From contig NZ_JAVDXW010000001.1 of assembly GCF_031458135.1 (NCBI RefSeq), positions 2,976,001 through 3,040,000 of the forward strand: DNA of 64,000 nucleotides, read 5' to 3'. Under the pieces are notes generated by a model. It ran no database searches and was not told where the DNA came from. It saw only the letters and a program-made list of their open reading frames with translations. Below are positions 28,732 to 38,568 of the stretch, piece by piece (position 1 is the first letter of the stretch; each line of letters opens with the position of its first letter). Origin of the DNA: Haloactinomyces albus. GTDB taxonomy: Bacteria; Actinomycetota; Actinomycetes; Mycobacteriales; Pseudonocardiaceae. The position numbers and the translations under genes are program-made.

Positions 28732-29771
28732 TGTACACCCCCGGTAGCCGCACCGTGCGCGTCGGTACCCTGCTTGCTGTCCCGGTCCGGCGACGCTCCC
28801 TCGTCCAGGGTCTTGCGGTTGCAGTGGCGATCGTCGCCGTCGGCGTCGCCACGCTGACGCTGGGCGAGCTCGGCATTGCTCCGGAGCGCCTGCCCGCCGC
28901 GCTGATCGACGTGCCCAGCGGCAGCGAGGGCTTCGTCCTGAAACGTCTTCGCGGTCCCCGTTTCGTCGTGGCCGTGGCCACCGGTGCCGCTCTCGGCATC
29001 TCCGGTGCGCTGTTCCAGACGGTCACTCGCAACCCGTTGGGCAGCCCGGACGTCATCGGCCTCACCGCCGGTGCCGGGGCAGGCGCGGCAGCGGCGGCTC
29101 TGCTGTGGCCGGGTGCGGTCTCCGTACCGGCGAGCGCGACGCTCGGTGCCGCCATCGCCACGGTGGTCGTCTTCTTCTCCACCGGACGCGGCTTTTCCTC
29201 ACCCAGTCACCTGATCATCGCCGGTATCGGCGTCTCCGCCATGGCGGTCGCCTTCACGCAGTACGTGGTGCTGGTGCAGTCGCGCGATCAGGCTGCGGTT
29301 CTGCACGCCTACCTCACCGGCAGCCTGTCGGCGCGTTCCTGGGAGAACGCGGTCACCATCTGGTCCGTGCTCGCCGTCCTGCTGCCTGCCGCCATCGCGC
29401 TGGGGCGACGCCTGCAACTGATCGAGATGGGTGATGAGTCGGCCGACGCGCTCGGTGGGAAATCCGAGCGGACCCGCGCGTGGTCGATCGTCGTGGCGAT
29501 CGCACTGTCCGCCGCCGCGGTGAGCGTGGCCGGGCCCATCGCCTTCGTGTCCCTGACCGCTCCCCAGATCACCAAGCGACTGTCGCGAACCCCCGGTGCC
29601 AACGTCACTCTCTCGGCGCTGACCGGGGCGCTCATTCTCGTCACCGCCGACCTCTGCGTACAGCAGGTTCCGCTCGTCGAGGACCTTCCCGTCGGTGTTC
29701 TCACCGTCGGCATCGGAGGCCTGTATCTCGGCTACCTGCTCGTCCGCGAGTGGAAGAAAGGAACGATGTGA
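28731..29771 (+). CDS. FecCD-family siderophore ABC permease 2
   Basis: 346-residue partner permease. Signatures: RGPRFVVAVATGAALGISG, QTVTRNPLGSPDVIGLTAGA and GPIAFVSLTAPQITKRLS. ATG 28731 overlaps the previous stop codon by one base, indicating translational coupling. It forms a heterodimer with permease 1. Confidence 0.92.
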   Translation: MYTPGSRTVRVGTLLAVPVRRRSLVQGLAVAVAIVAVGVATLTLGELGIAPERLPAALIDVPSGSEGFVLKRLRGPRFVVAVATGAALGISGALFQTVTRNPLGSPDVIGLTAGAGAGAAAAALLWPGAVSVPASATLGAAIATVVVFFSTGRGFSSPSHLIIAGIGVSAMAVAFTQYVVLVQSRDQAAVLHAYLTGSLSARSWENAVTIWSVLAVLLPAAIALGRRLQLIEMGDESADALGGKSERTRAWSIVVAIALSAAAVSVAGPIAFVSLTAPQITKRLSRTPGANVTLSALTGALILVTADLCVQQVPLVEDLPVGVLTVGIGGLYLGYLLVREWKKGTM

Positions 29772-30655
29772 GTCCGCGCAACCCCCTGCGAACCCACGGC
29801 GATACCGCTGTCCGCGGTGATGCCCTCGCGAGCGGTGTCACCACGGGGCTGGCCGCTCGCGATCTCACTCTCGCCTATGACGGCCGCGTGGTCTGCGACG
29901 GTCTCTCCGTCGATATCCCGGACGGCGAGTTCACCGCGATCATCGGACCGAACGGTTGCGGCAAGTCGACGCTGCTCAAGTCGCTGGCGCGCATCCTGAC
30001 TCCGACGCGCGGGCAGGTGCTTCTCGACGGTCGACCGATCCGTTCCTACGGCAGCAAGCAGGTCGCGCGCCGCGTCGCATTGCTCCCACAGAGCCCGGTC
30101 ACTCCCGACGCGATTCGCGTGGGCGATCTGGTCGGGCGTGGGCGCTACCCGTATCACTCGCTGTGGCGTCAGTGGACTCCCGACGATCAGGACGCCATCG
30201 ATACCGCACTCGCACTGACGGGGACCGCCGACCTGTCGCAGCGGCATGTCACCGAGCTGTCGGGTGGCCAGCGCCAGCGAGTGTGGGTCGCGATGGTGCT
30301 GGCACAGCAGACCTCCACCCTGCTGCTCGACGAGCCGACGACGTTCCTCGACATCGCACATCAGTACGAGCTGCTCGAGTTGTGCGCGATGCTGCAGCGC
30401 GACGGCCGAACGGTGACCGCGGTACTCCACGATCTCAACCAGGCCGCCCGGTTCGCCGGTCACCTCATCATGATGAAGGAGGGGCGGATCGTCGCCGAGG
30501 GAGTGCCGGAGGAGATCCTCACCGCCGAACTGGTGGAGGACGTCTTCGGACTCCGGTGCGAGATCGTGCCCGATCCGCAGTCGCGGACGCCGATGATGGT
30601 GCCCCTGGTCCGAGACTTCGACCACGGGCACGTCGACCTCGCCCTCGGCGAGTGA
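29768..30655 (+). CDS. siderophore ABC transporter ATP-binding protein
   Basis: 295-residue ATPase of the FepC/FhuC type. Walker A IGPNGCGKSTLL, the segment ALLPQSPVTPDAIRVGDLVGRGRYP typical of siderophore ATPases, signature LSGGQRQRVWVAMVLAQ, Walker B LLLDEPTTFLDIAHQ and the switch His in VLHDLNQA. GTG 29768 overlaps the preceding stop (GTGA). Last gene of the IdeR-controlled operon. Confidence 0.94.
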   Translation: MSPRNPLRTHGDTAVRGDALASGVTTGLAARDLTLAYDGRVVCDGLSVDIPDGEFTAIIGPNGCGKSTLLKSLARILTPTRGQVLLDGRPIRSYGSKQVARRVALLPQSPVTPDAIRVGDLVGRGRYPYHSLWRQWTPDDQDAIDTALALTGTADLSQRHVTELSGGQRQRVWVAMVLAQQTSTLLLDEPTTFLDIAHQYELLELCAMLQRDGRTVTAVLHDLNQAARFAGHLIMMKEGRIVAEGVPEEILTAELVEDVFGLRCEIVPDPQSRTPMMVPLVRDFDHGHVDLALGE

Positions 30656-30681
30656 GTCGGCTGCGGAACCGACTCCGCCTC

Positions 30682-31911
30682 TTAACCGGGGGAGACGCGC
30701 AGGATCTTGTCGTCGGAGCCGTTCGAGGTCGAGACGTACAGCGCACCGTCGGGGCCCCGGGTGGCCGCACGCAGGCGGCCGTGGGTGCCGTCGAGTTCTC
30801 CGGGCACCGACACGCTGCGCACACTCCGGCCGTCCTCGCTCAGCCGGAACAGCAGCACCTTGCTGCCCTTGAGCGCGGTGACCGCCAGTACCCCGTCGAG
30901 CGGACCCCACTGCGGGCCGGTCGGGAATGTCGCATCACACACGGCCTCGGTCTCGTCGCCGGAGGTCCACACCGCGGGTACCGCGTTCGGGAAGCGCTGC
31001 AGGTCGGTCATCGGCACCGATTCGTCGTAGTACTCCTGCGTCCCACCCCGGGACGGATCCCATCCGTAGTTGCCACCCGGCCGGAGCAGGTTGATCTCGT
31101 CGTCGACGTCCGGCCCGTGCTCGGCGATGAACACCTGGTCGTCCGGGCGGGCCCGCCCAGCAGGGCGGAACGCGATGCCCTGGGGATTGCGGTGACCGTA
31201 GGTGAGGATCAGCCGCGTGGCGGGGTCCGGCGAGTCGAGGAAGGGGTTGCCCGGCAACGGGGCTCCGGTGTCGATGTCCATCCGCAGGACCTTGCCGCCG
31301 AGGGAGGAGAGGTCCTGCGCGACCGTCGGGCGGGCGCTGTCGCCGGTGGTGACCAGCAGGCTGCCGTCGTCGGCCAGTCCGGGGCGGCATCCCGAGTGCC
31401 TGCCGCTGGGATTGATCGGGAGTCCGGTCAGCAACGGGCCGACGCGCCGTGCGCTGTTGCCGTCCTCGGACAGTTGCCAGGTGACCAGCCGGATGTCCAC
31501 GGCACGGCCGTCGACCTGGTGGGTCTGACAGGTGAGAAACCGCCGGCTGGTGGCGAACTCCGGGTGGACGAGCAGGCCCATCAGACCGCCTTCGCCGCGC
31601 ACGAGCACGTCGCCGAAGTCGGCTCGGACCTCCCGTAGCCGGCCTCCGGACAGCAGGGCCAGGCGCCCCGGACGCTGGGTGATCAGGGCGGAACCGTCCG
31701 GCAGGAAATCGATGCCCCAGGGGTGCTCGAGTCCGCCTGCGAGGACTTCCACCCGCAGAGCCGTCGATGAGGGCGTGGTGGGTACGGGATCGGACGGTCC
31801 GGTTGTGCGCTGACCGTTTCCCCTGCCGTCACCGCTGCATCCGGTCAGCGTGAGCAGCCCGGCCAGCCCGGTCAGGGCACGGCGTCGCGTGAGTACAGGC
31901 CGCGTGAACAT
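30682..31911 (-). CDS. PQQ-dependent-type sugar dehydrogenase lipoprotein
   Basis: 409-residue secreted beta-propeller of the glucose/sorbosone dehydrogenase family (GSDH). A twin-arginine-like signal (LTRRRALTG) precedes lipobox LTGC, so Tat export followed by lipidation is likely. Family segments: LEHPWGIDFLPDGSALITQR, SGCRPGLADDGSLLVTTGD, YGHRNPQGIAF and EHGPDVDDEINLLRPGGNYGW. Whether it uses PQQ is not shown. ATG 31911 is chosen; GTG 31917 is two codons upstream. Convergent with the siderophore operon. Confidence 0.86.
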   Translation of the reverse strand: MFTRPVLTRRRALTGLAGLLTLTGCSGDGRGNGQRTTGPSDPVPTTPSSTALRVEVLAGGLEHPWGIDFLPDGSALITQRPGRLALLSGGRLREVRADFGDVLVRGEGGLMGLLVHPEFATSRRFLTCQTHQVDGRAVDIRLVTWQLSEDGNSARRVGPLLTGLPINPSGRHSGCRPGLADDGSLLVTTGDSARPTVAQDLSSLGGKVLRMDIDTGAPLPGNPFLDSPDPATRLILTYGHRNPQGIAFRPAGRARPDDQVFIAEHGPDVDDEINLLRPGGNYGWDPSRGGTQEYYDESVPMTDLQRFPNAVPAVWTSGDETEAVCDATFPTGPQWGPLDGVLAVTALKGSKVLLFRLSEDGRSVRSVSVPGELDGTHGRLRAATRGPDGALYVSTSNGSDDKILRVSPG

Positions 31912-32192
31912 ACACACAGTATTTCACCCGGCACGCGGGGATCATGGCTGTGTGCGGCGGCGTGCGCTGGGCACGGTGGTGCCGAAACCGGAGCACGGTG
32001 CGGGCAGGAGCACGGTGCGGGCCGGGGGAGTGCGGGCTGTGGGGAGTCGTAAGCTGGACGGGGACCCTTTTCGCCTTGGCTGCCCGGGTGGCGGACCGCT
32101 CCGGACGGTCGCGTGCCCGGTGGGAGTCGGCGAGCGTGTCCCTGTTCGTGTGACTTTGGTTCGTGTGCTCTGGCGCGGTGCGAGGTACTTCC
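31912..32192. other. divergent region between the sugar dehydrogenase and mfd
   Basis: 281 bp without a credible gene. TAAGCT near 32050 is a possible -10 hexamer for mfd, giving a leader of roughly 130 nt. Repeated GTGCGGGC-like runs reflect base composition only. Confidence 0.4.
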
Positions 32193-35100
32193 ATGACCCA
32201 GGCTGGCTCCCAACCGGGCGATTCCCCATCGGCCGGATTACTGGGCGGACTGCTCGAAACATTGTTCCGGGATCCGGCTGTGCAGCAGATCGTCGAGGCG
32301 ACCGATCGTTCTCGCCTGGTCCTGGAGGGGCCCGCGGCGGCGCGCCCGATGGTGGCCGCCGCCCTGGCCGCCGGGGAGCGTGCCGGCGGAGTGAACCGCC
32401 CGGTACTGCTGGTCACCGCGACCGGACGTGCGGCCGACGAGACCGCGGCGGCTCTGTCGGGCCTGCTCGGCGCGGACGGTGTCGAAGTGCTGCCGTCGTG
32501 GGAGACGCTGCCGCACGAGCGGCTCTCACCACGCGCCGACACCGTCGGCAAGAGGTTGGCGGTGCTGCGCCGTCTGGCCCATCCCGAGGAGGACGCGCGC
32601 GGCCCGATCCGGGTACTGATCACGACGGTGCGCAGCCTGATCCAGCCGATCGCGCCCGGTCTGGGCGAGCTGCCTCCGGTACGGCTGCGCGTCGGTGCGG
32701 AACACGACTTCGAGGAGCTGGTCCAACGCCTGGCGGGGCTGGCCTACGAACGGGTCGACATGGTGGAAAAGCGCGGCGAGTTCGCCGTGCGCGGCGGCAT
32801 CATCGATGTGTTCCCGCCCACCGAGGAGCATCCGCTGCGGGTCGAGTTCTGGGGGGACGAAGCCACCGAGATCCGGCCTTTCTCGGTGGGCGATCAGCGG
32901 TCGCTGTCCGAGGACAGCGGTACGGAGGACGACGTCGAACTGTTCGCGCCACCGTGCCGGGAGTTGCTGATCACCGCCGATGTGCAGGAGCGCGCGAGCA
33001 CGCTCGCCGCTCAGCACGAGTCCGATCCGCAGCTGACCGAGATGCTCGGCAAGATTGCCGCCGGTGCTCCGGTGGACGGTATGGAAGCGTTGATTCCGGC
33101 GCTGTGCGCGGGAGAAATGCAGTTGCTGACCGATCTGGTCCCGGCAACTACCCACGTCGTGCTCGCCGATCCGGAGAAGGTGCGGGCCAGGGCCGCCGAT
33201 CTGGTGCGCACCGGCCAGGAGTTCCTGGAGGCTTCCTGGATGGTGGCGGCCGATGGCGGGAAGGCGCCGATCGATCTCGGGGCCTCGGCCTACCGGGGGT
33301 TGGCCGAGGTCGCCGAGCACACCCGTGAGCGGGGGTTGCCGTGGTGGACGCTGAGCCAGCTCAGCAGCGACGCCGACGCGGGGGAGACCACCGATGTGGC
33401 CGCCGAGACCGTGCGCCTGACGCTGAAACCGGTGGAGCAGTACCGAGGTGAGCTCGAACGTGCCTTCACCGATCTGCGTACGCACACGGCGGGCGGGGGT
33501 GCCGCGGTGATCGTCGTGCCCGGGACCGGGACAGCCCAGCGTGCCGTGCAGCAGTTGGGCGAGGTGGAGCTTCCCGCCGGGCACGCCGAGGACGGACTCG
33601 TTTCGGAGCCGGAGTCCGGTGTGGTCACGGTCGTGCGTGGCGGTTTGGAGGACGGTTTCGCCGCGCCCGACGTGGGGCTCGTGGTGCTGACCGAGACCGA
33701 CCTGACCGGTGGACGTGGTGGAACGTCCACAAAGGACATGCGCAGGATGCCCTCGCGTCGTCGCGACGGTGTCGACCCGCTCGCGCTCAAGCCGGGCGAT
33801 CACGTCGTGCACGAGCAGCACGGCATCGGCAAGTACGTCGAGATGGTGCAGCGCACCGTCGGTGACGCCACTCGTGAGTACCTGGTGCTGGAGTACGCCT
33901 CCAGTAAGCGCGGCCAGCCCGGCGACCGGCTGTTCGTGCCGACCGACCAGCTCGACGAGGTCTCCCGCTATGTCGGCGGCGAGCTGCCCACGCTGAACAA
34001 GCTCGGCGGAACGGACTGGAAGAACACCAAGGCCAAGGCGCGCAAGGCGGTCAAGGAGATCGCCTCCGAACTCGTCCAGCTCTACGCTGCCCGCCAGTCC
34101 TCACCCGGCCATGCGTTCAGCGCGGACACCCCGTGGCAGCGCGAGCTCGAGGACGCCTTCCCCTACACCGAGACCGGCGACCAGCTGGCCGCGATCGAGG
34201 AAGCCAAGGCCGACATGCAGAGCTCGGTGCCGATGGACCGGGTCGTCTCCGGTGACGTCGGCTACGGCAAGACCGAGATCGCCGTGCGCGCCGCCTTCAA
34301 GGCGGTGCAGGAAGGCAAGCAGGTCGCGGTGCTGGTGCCGACGACGCTGCTGGCCCAGCAGCACCTCAACACCTTCACCGACCGGATGCACTCCTTCCCG
34401 GTGGTCATCAAGGGTCTGTCGCGGTTCACCGACCCGCACGAGGGCGAGCAGACCGTCAACGGGTTGGCCAGTGGCGAGGTGGACATCGTCATCGGCACGC
34501 ATCGCCTGCTGCAGACCGGTATCCGCTACAAGGACCTGGGGCTGGTGATCGTCGACGAGGAGCAGCGCTTCGGTGTCGAGCACAAGGAGCACATCAAGTC
34601 ACTGCGCACGCACGTCGACGTGCTGACCATGTCGGCCACGCCGATCCCCCGGACGCTGGAGATGAGCATGGCCGGTATCCGCGAGATGTCGACCATCCTC
34701 ACCCCGCCCGAGGAGCGCCACCCGGTGCTGACCTACGTCGGCGCTTATGACGAGAAGCAGGTGGCCGCGGCGATCCGGCGGGAGCTGCTGCGCGACGGCC
34801 AGGTCTTCTTCGTGCACAACCGGGTGCAGAGCATCGAGAAGGCCGCGCGACACCTGCGGGAGCTCGTGCCGGAGGCACGCATCGTCACCGCGCACGGCCA
34901 GATGAACGAGGACAGGCTGGAAAAGATCATCCAGGGTTTCTGGGAACGCGAGCACGACGTGCTGGTGTGCACCACGATCGTGGAGACCGGCCTGGACATC
35001 TCCAACGCCAACACGCTGATCGTGGAGCGCTCGGACACGCTCGGCCTGGCGCAGCTGCACCAGCTGCGCGGGCGCGTCGGGCGGGCCCGCGAGCGCGGGT

Positions 35101-35852
35101 ACGCCTACTTCCTGTATCCGCCGGAGAAGCCGCTGACCGACACCGCGCACGACCGGCTGGCCACGATCGCGCAGAACTCCGAGCTCGGCGCCGGGATGGC
35201 GGTGGCGATGAAGGACCTGGAGATTCGGGGCGCGGGCAACATCCTCGGCGCCGAGCAGTCCGGCCACATCGCCGGTGTCGGGTTCGACCTGTACATGCGA
35301 CTGGTCGGTGAAGCCGTGCAGGCCTTCCGCGAGCACGCCGGGGCGGAACCGGGCGAGGAGGAGGAGCTCGCCGAGGTGCGGGTGGATCTGCCGGTGGACG
35401 CCCACATCCCGCACGACTACGTGCCGGGTGAACGGTTGCGGCTGGAGGCCTACCGCAAGATCGCCGCCGCTGCGGCCGGGCCCGCGTTGGACGCGGTGCG
35501 CTCGGAGCTGGCCGATCGCTACGGCCCGGTGCCCGACTCGGTGGAGCGGCTGCTCAAGGTCGCGGCGTTCCGGCAGGTCTGCCGTGCGCACGGGGTCACC
35601 GAGGTCACCCTGCAGGGATCGTCGTTGCGGTTGGCACCGGTGGAGCTGTCGGAGTCGGCGCAGGTGCGGCTCAAGCGCCTGTACCCGAAGGCGGTGTACA
35701 AGGCGGCCGTGCGCACCGTGTCGGTCCCGCGCCCGACCGAGGGCGCCGCGGGCGGTCGGATCGGTGCGCCGCAGCTGCGCGACGAGGCGCTGCTCGACTG
35801 GTGCACCAAGCTCGTCGAGTCCCTGGTGGCTGCCCCCGCACCCGTGGGATGA
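32193..35852 (+). CDS. mfd: transcription-repair coupling factor
   Basis: 1219-residue SF2 translocase that removes stalled RNA polymerase and recruits UvrA. Domain order: UvrB-homology module ([21 protein letters not shown]), RNA polymerase interaction domain ([20 protein letters not shown]), then helicase lobes with Walker [25 protein letters not shown] (DEEQ box), [10 protein letters not shown] and [16 protein letters not shown], and a C-terminal autoinhibitory domain. ATG 32193 has GAGG 7 nt upstream. Synteny with Rv1020 supports it. Confidence 0.97.
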   Translation: MTQAGSQPGDSPSAGLLGGLLETLFRDPAVQQIVEATDRSRLVLEGPAAARPMVAAALAAGERAGGVNRPVLLVTATGRAADETAAALSGLLGADGVEVLPSWETLPHERLSPRADTVGKRLAVLRRLAHPEEDARGPIRVLITTVRSLIQPIAPGLGELPPVRLRVGAEHDFEELVQRLAGLAYERVDMVEKRGEFAVRGGIIDVFPPTEEHPLRVEFWGDEATEIRPFSVGDQRSLSEDSGTEDDVELFAPPCRELLITADVQERASTLAAQHESDPQLTEMLGKIAAGAPVDGMEALIPALCAGEMQLLTDLVPATTHVVLADPEKVRARAADLVRTGQEFLEASWMVAADGGKAPIDLGASAYRGLAEVAEHTRERGLPWWTLSQLSSDADAGETTDVAAETVRLTLKPVEQYRGELERAFTDLRTHTAGGGAAVIVVPGTGTAQRAVQQLGEVELPAGHAEDGLVSEPESGVVTVVRGGLEDGFAAPDVGLVVLTETDLTGGRGGTSTKDMRRMPSRRRDGVDPLALKPGDHVVHEQHGIGKYVEMVQRTVGDATREYLVLEYASSKRGQPGDRLFVPTDQLDEVSRYVGGELPTLNKLGGTDWKNTKAKARKAVKEIASELVQLYAARQSSPGHAFSADTPWQRELEDAFPYTETGDQLAAIEEAKADMQSSVPMDRVVSGDVGYGKTEIAVRAAFKAVQEGKQVAVLVPTTLLAQQHLNTFTDRMHSFPVVIKGLSRFTDPHEGEQTVNGLASGEVDIVIGTHRLLQTGIRYKDLGLVIVDEEQRFGVEHKEHIKSLRTHVDVLTMSATPIPRTLEMSMAGIREMSTILTPPEERHPVLTYVGAYDEKQVAAAIRRELLRDGQVFFVHNRVQSIEKAARHLRELVPEARIVTAHGQMNEDRLEKIIQGFWEREHDVLVCTTIVETGLDISNANTLIVERSDTLGLAQLHQLRGRVGRARERGYAYFLYPPEKPLTDTAHDRLATIAQNSELGAGMAVAMKDLEIRGAGNILGAEQSGHIAGVGFDLYMRLVGEAVQAFREHAGAEPGEEEELAEVRVDLPVDAHIPHDYVPGERLRLEAYRKIAAAAAGPALDAVRSELADRYGPVPDSVERLLKVAAFRQVCRAHGVTEVTLQGSSLRLAPVELSESAQVRLKRLYPKAVYKAAVRTVSVPRPTEGAAGGRIGAPQLRDEALLDWCTKLVESLVAAPAPVG

Positions 35853-36041
35853 GTGGCTCAGTGGCGGGCGAGGTACTCCTCCGGTGCCTCCCGCCCTACG
35901 TCGGAGATGCGCGACCTTTCAAAACAGTTGCACGTGGGGATTCGGCGGATCCTCCCATGACGCGCCGGCCGTCTGGCAGACTGCGCCGTGGCAGCTGTCG
36001 GTGGACAGTCGGCTGCAGGTCCGCAGCGGCAGGGAGGTTCC

Positions 36042-36446
36042 GTGGCACTCGTCAGCGCGTCGATGGCCATGTCCGGTGACGGCGACATCGCCGGTTCTCC
36101 CGACGCGGAGCAGGCTCTTTCCTCGGGCGGGGCCACCAGTGTCGGTTACACCATCGAACGTGAGCGGATTCCCGAAGCCATCGCCGACTTGCGCCGTGCT
36201 CTCATGGCGCTGGAACAGGCGGCTGATGAGGCGTTGCGTCATCAGCACATCGTTGCCCCGGGCGGTGATCCGTATAGCGCCCGGGCCGTGACAACGATGG
36301 GCTCCGAGTTGGTGGCGAACTACGTGAGCTCCAACGCGCGTGACCGGGAAAGCATCGAGTCGATGATCGAAAACCTGGAGGCGGCGATGCGCCGGTACGA
36401 CGCGCAGGAAGACCGCTCCACCCGATCGTTCCGGCCGGAGTCGTGA
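36042..36446 (+). CDS. PE-like type VII secretion substrate partner (YxxxE)
   Basis: 134-residue, signal-less, helical protein. Residues about 45-123 form a likely helix-turn-helix hairpin: helix 1 (PEAIADLRRALMALEQAADEA), a Gly/Pro turn (VAPGGDPYS), and helix 2 ending in YDAQE (Tyr119-Glu123). YxxxD/E just after the second helix is the general type VII secretion signal of PE proteins. GTG 36042 has GGGAGG 4 nt upstream; GTG 35988 is an alternative start. Its stop overlaps the next start (GTGA). Downstream PPE-like and EspG genes support the assignment. Sequence identity to true PE proteins was not tested. Confidence 0.68.
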   Translation: MALVSASMAMSGDGDIAGSPDAEQALSSGGATSVGYTIERERIPEAIADLRRALMALEQAADEALRHQHIVAPGGDPYSARAVTTMGSELVANYVSSNARDRESIESMIENLEAAMRRYDAQEDRSTRSFRPES

Positions 36447-36568
36447 CCTTGCCGAACAGGGCCGGCCGCGCGGCCGTGGCATTGCCCGCCGCTACTCTGC
36501 TCGCCGGGTGCATGCGGGTGCGCGCGGTGGTGACCGAGGTGGTGCGGATGCTGAAGGCGGGCGCGTGA
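36443..36568 (+). CDS. 41-residue putative mini-lipoprotein
   Basis: A GTG-started 42-codon frame overlaps the upstream stop (GTGA) and the downstream start (TGATG), so it is exactly fitted between the PE-like and PPE-like genes. It begins with Arg-containing residues, then a hydrophobic stretch AAVALPAATLLAGC with lipobox Leu20-Ala21-Gly22-Cys23. After cleavage only 19 residues would remain, mostly Val, Met and basic residues. No family is recognised. The double coupling argues it is translated; function unknown. Confidence 0.6.
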   Translation: MTLPNRAGRAAVALPAATLLAGCMRVRAVVTEVVRMLKAGA

Positions 36569-37644
36569 TGGGCTGGGGACTGGACCACATCCGGGAGGTC
36601 GGCGGCAATATCGCCGACGACGTGCGGAATGCTGCTTGCGCGACCGTCGATGATTTCCGGAGTGCGGCGGACCGGGTGCACGACCGGTTGACGCCGGACA
36701 TCCGTCCGGAAGGCGTCAGCGGCCACCGGATCTACGCCTGGTTCCACCACGGGCCCGGCACCGGCAGCCTCGACGATGCGGTCGACGGCTGGGGCAAGGT
36801 GTCCGAGAAGCACGCCGAGGTCGCCGACGCCGTCGACTCCGCGATGGGCAAGCTGCGGGCCTCCTGGGAGGGTGAGGCAGCGACCGCCGCGCAGACCGCC
36901 GGCCGCGCCTTGCGTGATGCCGCCGACACCGCGAGCGCCTGTGCTGCCCGGGCCGGTAGTGCCCTGGCGGCGCAGAGCTTCGAGTTCAACGAGGCGAAGA
37001 AGAACGTTCTCGACGTGTCCGCGCACCCACCGAGGATCGACCCGCTCACGGGTGAGCTCGGTGCGGTCGACTATCACCAGGAGGCTCGGTCCTACGCCGC
37101 CGAGCAACGGACCAATCAGGCAGCGCTGCAGGGATACGGTTCGCAGACCGGCGGCCACGCAGGCAGTGTGCCGCGCTTCGACGGGTCCGGTGGCGCTGCC
37201 CCCGTGGTCACCGCCTTGGCCTGGAGCGAGGACGACGGACTGCCCGGGGGTGGCGGTTTCGAGTTCGGTGCCGACCACGATCTCTCCGGTGCGAGTGTGG
37301 CGGCCGGTGCGGCAGGCCTCGCCGCAGGCGGTGTTGCCGTACTCGGTGGCGATGTGCTCGGCGAGCGGGTCGGTGGCCGCGGTGGCATCAGCGGACGGGG
37401 TGTCTCCGGCTTCGGTGATCGAGCGGACACCGGTTCCGGTGGGGCCGCCCGCAGTACCACCGGTGCACCGCCGAGAGCAGCCGGTGCGGGCGGCCGGGGC
37501 CGGCAGGGTGCGGACGACGAGCAGCACGAGAATCCCGAGTGGCTGGCGGCCGACGAGAGCCCGGACGAACTGTTCGGCATCGCCGGGAGAACCGCCCCGC
37601 CCGTGCTCGGCGCGCTGCCCTCCGAGCGGGAAGACCGGCAGTGA
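36568..37644 (+). CDS. PPE/WXG100-like type VII secretion substrate
   Basis: 358 residues. The N-terminal ~180 residues are helical with a Trp-Glu-Gly (WxG, Trp100) turn in KLRASWEGEAATAAQTAG between two long helices, the arrangement of WXG100 and PPE proteins. The C-terminal half is low-complexity, rich in Gly, Ala and Asp, and probably disordered. No signal peptide. ATG 36568 overlaps the preceding stop, and the stop overlaps the EspG start (GTGA). The pairing with a YxxxE hairpin protein upstream and an EspG chaperone downstream indicates a secreted heterodimer. Confidence 0.72.
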   Translation: MGWGLDHIREVGGNIADDVRNAACATVDDFRSAADRVHDRLTPDIRPEGVSGHRIYAWFHHGPGTGSLDDAVDGWGKVSEKHAEVADAVDSAMGKLRASWEGEAATAAQTAGRALRDAADTASACAARAGSALAAQSFEFNEAKKNVLDVSAHPPRIDPLTGELGAVDYHQEARSYAAEQRTNQAALQGYGSQTGGHAGSVPRFDGSGGAAPVVTALAWSEDDGLPGGGGFEFGADHDLSGASVAAGAAGLAAGGVAVLGGDVLGERVGGRGGISGRGVSGFGDRADTGSGGAARSTTGAPPRAAGAGGRGRQGADDEQHENPEWLAADESPDELFGIAGRTAPPVLGALPSEREDRQ

Positions 37645-38504
37645 GCGGGGAGCGTTTCGAGCGGATCCTCGACCGCCCGGTCGTGCTGAGCTACACCTGC
37701 TATGACGTGCTGCATCACGGCGAGTGCGGGGAGGGCACCCCGAAACCGGCCGGTTTGGAAGGGATTTCGCCGGGAAGTACGAATCGGGAACGCATCCGGA
37801 TCGTCACCGAAGTCCTCGCCGATCTGCGCGAGCGCGGCTTGGCGGTCGTGGACACGCCGGTGCGGCCGTTGCGCGACACGATTCGTCTGCTGCACGAGCC
37901 GCAGCGGCGCATCTACGGTTGGTACGCGATCCGCGGCGACGAGGGGACGACCTACGGTGGCTTTCACGCCGCCGAGTCCGACGGGTGCGCGGTGCTGGCC
38001 GCGGAGGAGGACGGGCGGGTTCTTCTCGAACCCGTGCCGTCGGATGTGCTGCTGTCGACGGTGGTGAGCCTGCTACCCGACGCCGAGCCGATTGCCGACA
38101 CCGCCATGGTCGTGGCACCGGAGCGTCCGCCGCGCCGTGTACCGGTGAAACCCGAGGACGAGTGGGCGGAGTCGGGAGACGAGGTTCGGCGGCCCCACTC
38201 GGCCCGGGAGGCGCTGCAGCGCAAGCACGACCGCATCGAGGAACTGACGAGTGGCCCGCTGGACTTTGCCATGCAGGTCGGCCGGTCAACCAGGACGGCC
38301 AAGGGCGGGGAGAGGGTTTGCGACCATCCGCTGAACTATTACGCGGGGCGGCAGGGAGCACTGCTGACCGTGGTCAAACGCGCTCGTGCGGATGGAGCCG
38401 AAGGGGACGGCGCCGAAGAGGACGGTGATCTGCGCAGGCACGTGCTCCCCGCAACTCCGGATGTCTTCCGACAGGAACTGCGCGAGCTCGGACGTACGAG
38501 GTGA
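37641..38504 (+). CDS. espG: EspG-family type VII secretion chaperone
   Basis: 287-residue cytoplasmic protein resembling EspG: an opening strand PVVLSYTCYDVL, the segment RERIRIVTEVLADLRERGLAV, then LRDTIRLLHEPQRRIYGWY and a mixed sheet core. EspG proteins bind the tip of cognate PE-PPE dimers and deliver them to the ESX machine. GTG 37641 overlaps the stop of the PPE-like gene. No ESX core genes (eccB-E, mycP) are in the window, so the cassette must rely on a system elsewhere. Confidence 0.72.
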   Translation: MSGERFERILDRPVVLSYTCYDVLHHGECGEGTPKPAGLEGISPGSTNRERIRIVTEVLADLRERGLAVVDTPVRPLRDTIRLLHEPQRRIYGWYAIRGDEGTTYGGFHAAESDGCAVLAAEEDGRVLLEPVPSDVLLSTVVSLLPDAEPIADTAMVVAPERPPRRVPVKPEDEWAESGDEVRRPHSAREALQRKHDRIEELTSGPLDFAMQVGRSTRTAKGGERVCDHPLNYYAGRQGALLTVVKRARADGAEGDGAEEDGDLRRHVLPATPDVFRQELRELGRTR

Positions 38505-38547
38505 ATGCGTCGCTGTGGCGGTCGGAGTGCCACAACGACGCATTCAC
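38501..38547. repeat. 47-bp hairpin repeat, copy A
   Basis: GTGAATGCGTCG (first 12 nt) pairs perfectly with CGACGCATTCAC (last 12 nt); an inner TGTGGC / GCCACA stem extends it. It begins on the EspG stop codon and lies between convergent genes. A 47-bp relative, copy B, is at 48601-48647. Confidence 0.8.
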
Positions 38548-38568
38548 CATGCGGCCGGCACGCCGTGC

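Noticed and set aside
31850-33328. 492-codon plus-strand frame over the start of mfd
   Set aside because: Out of frame with the unmistakable Mfd protein and Arg/Gly-rich without motifs.
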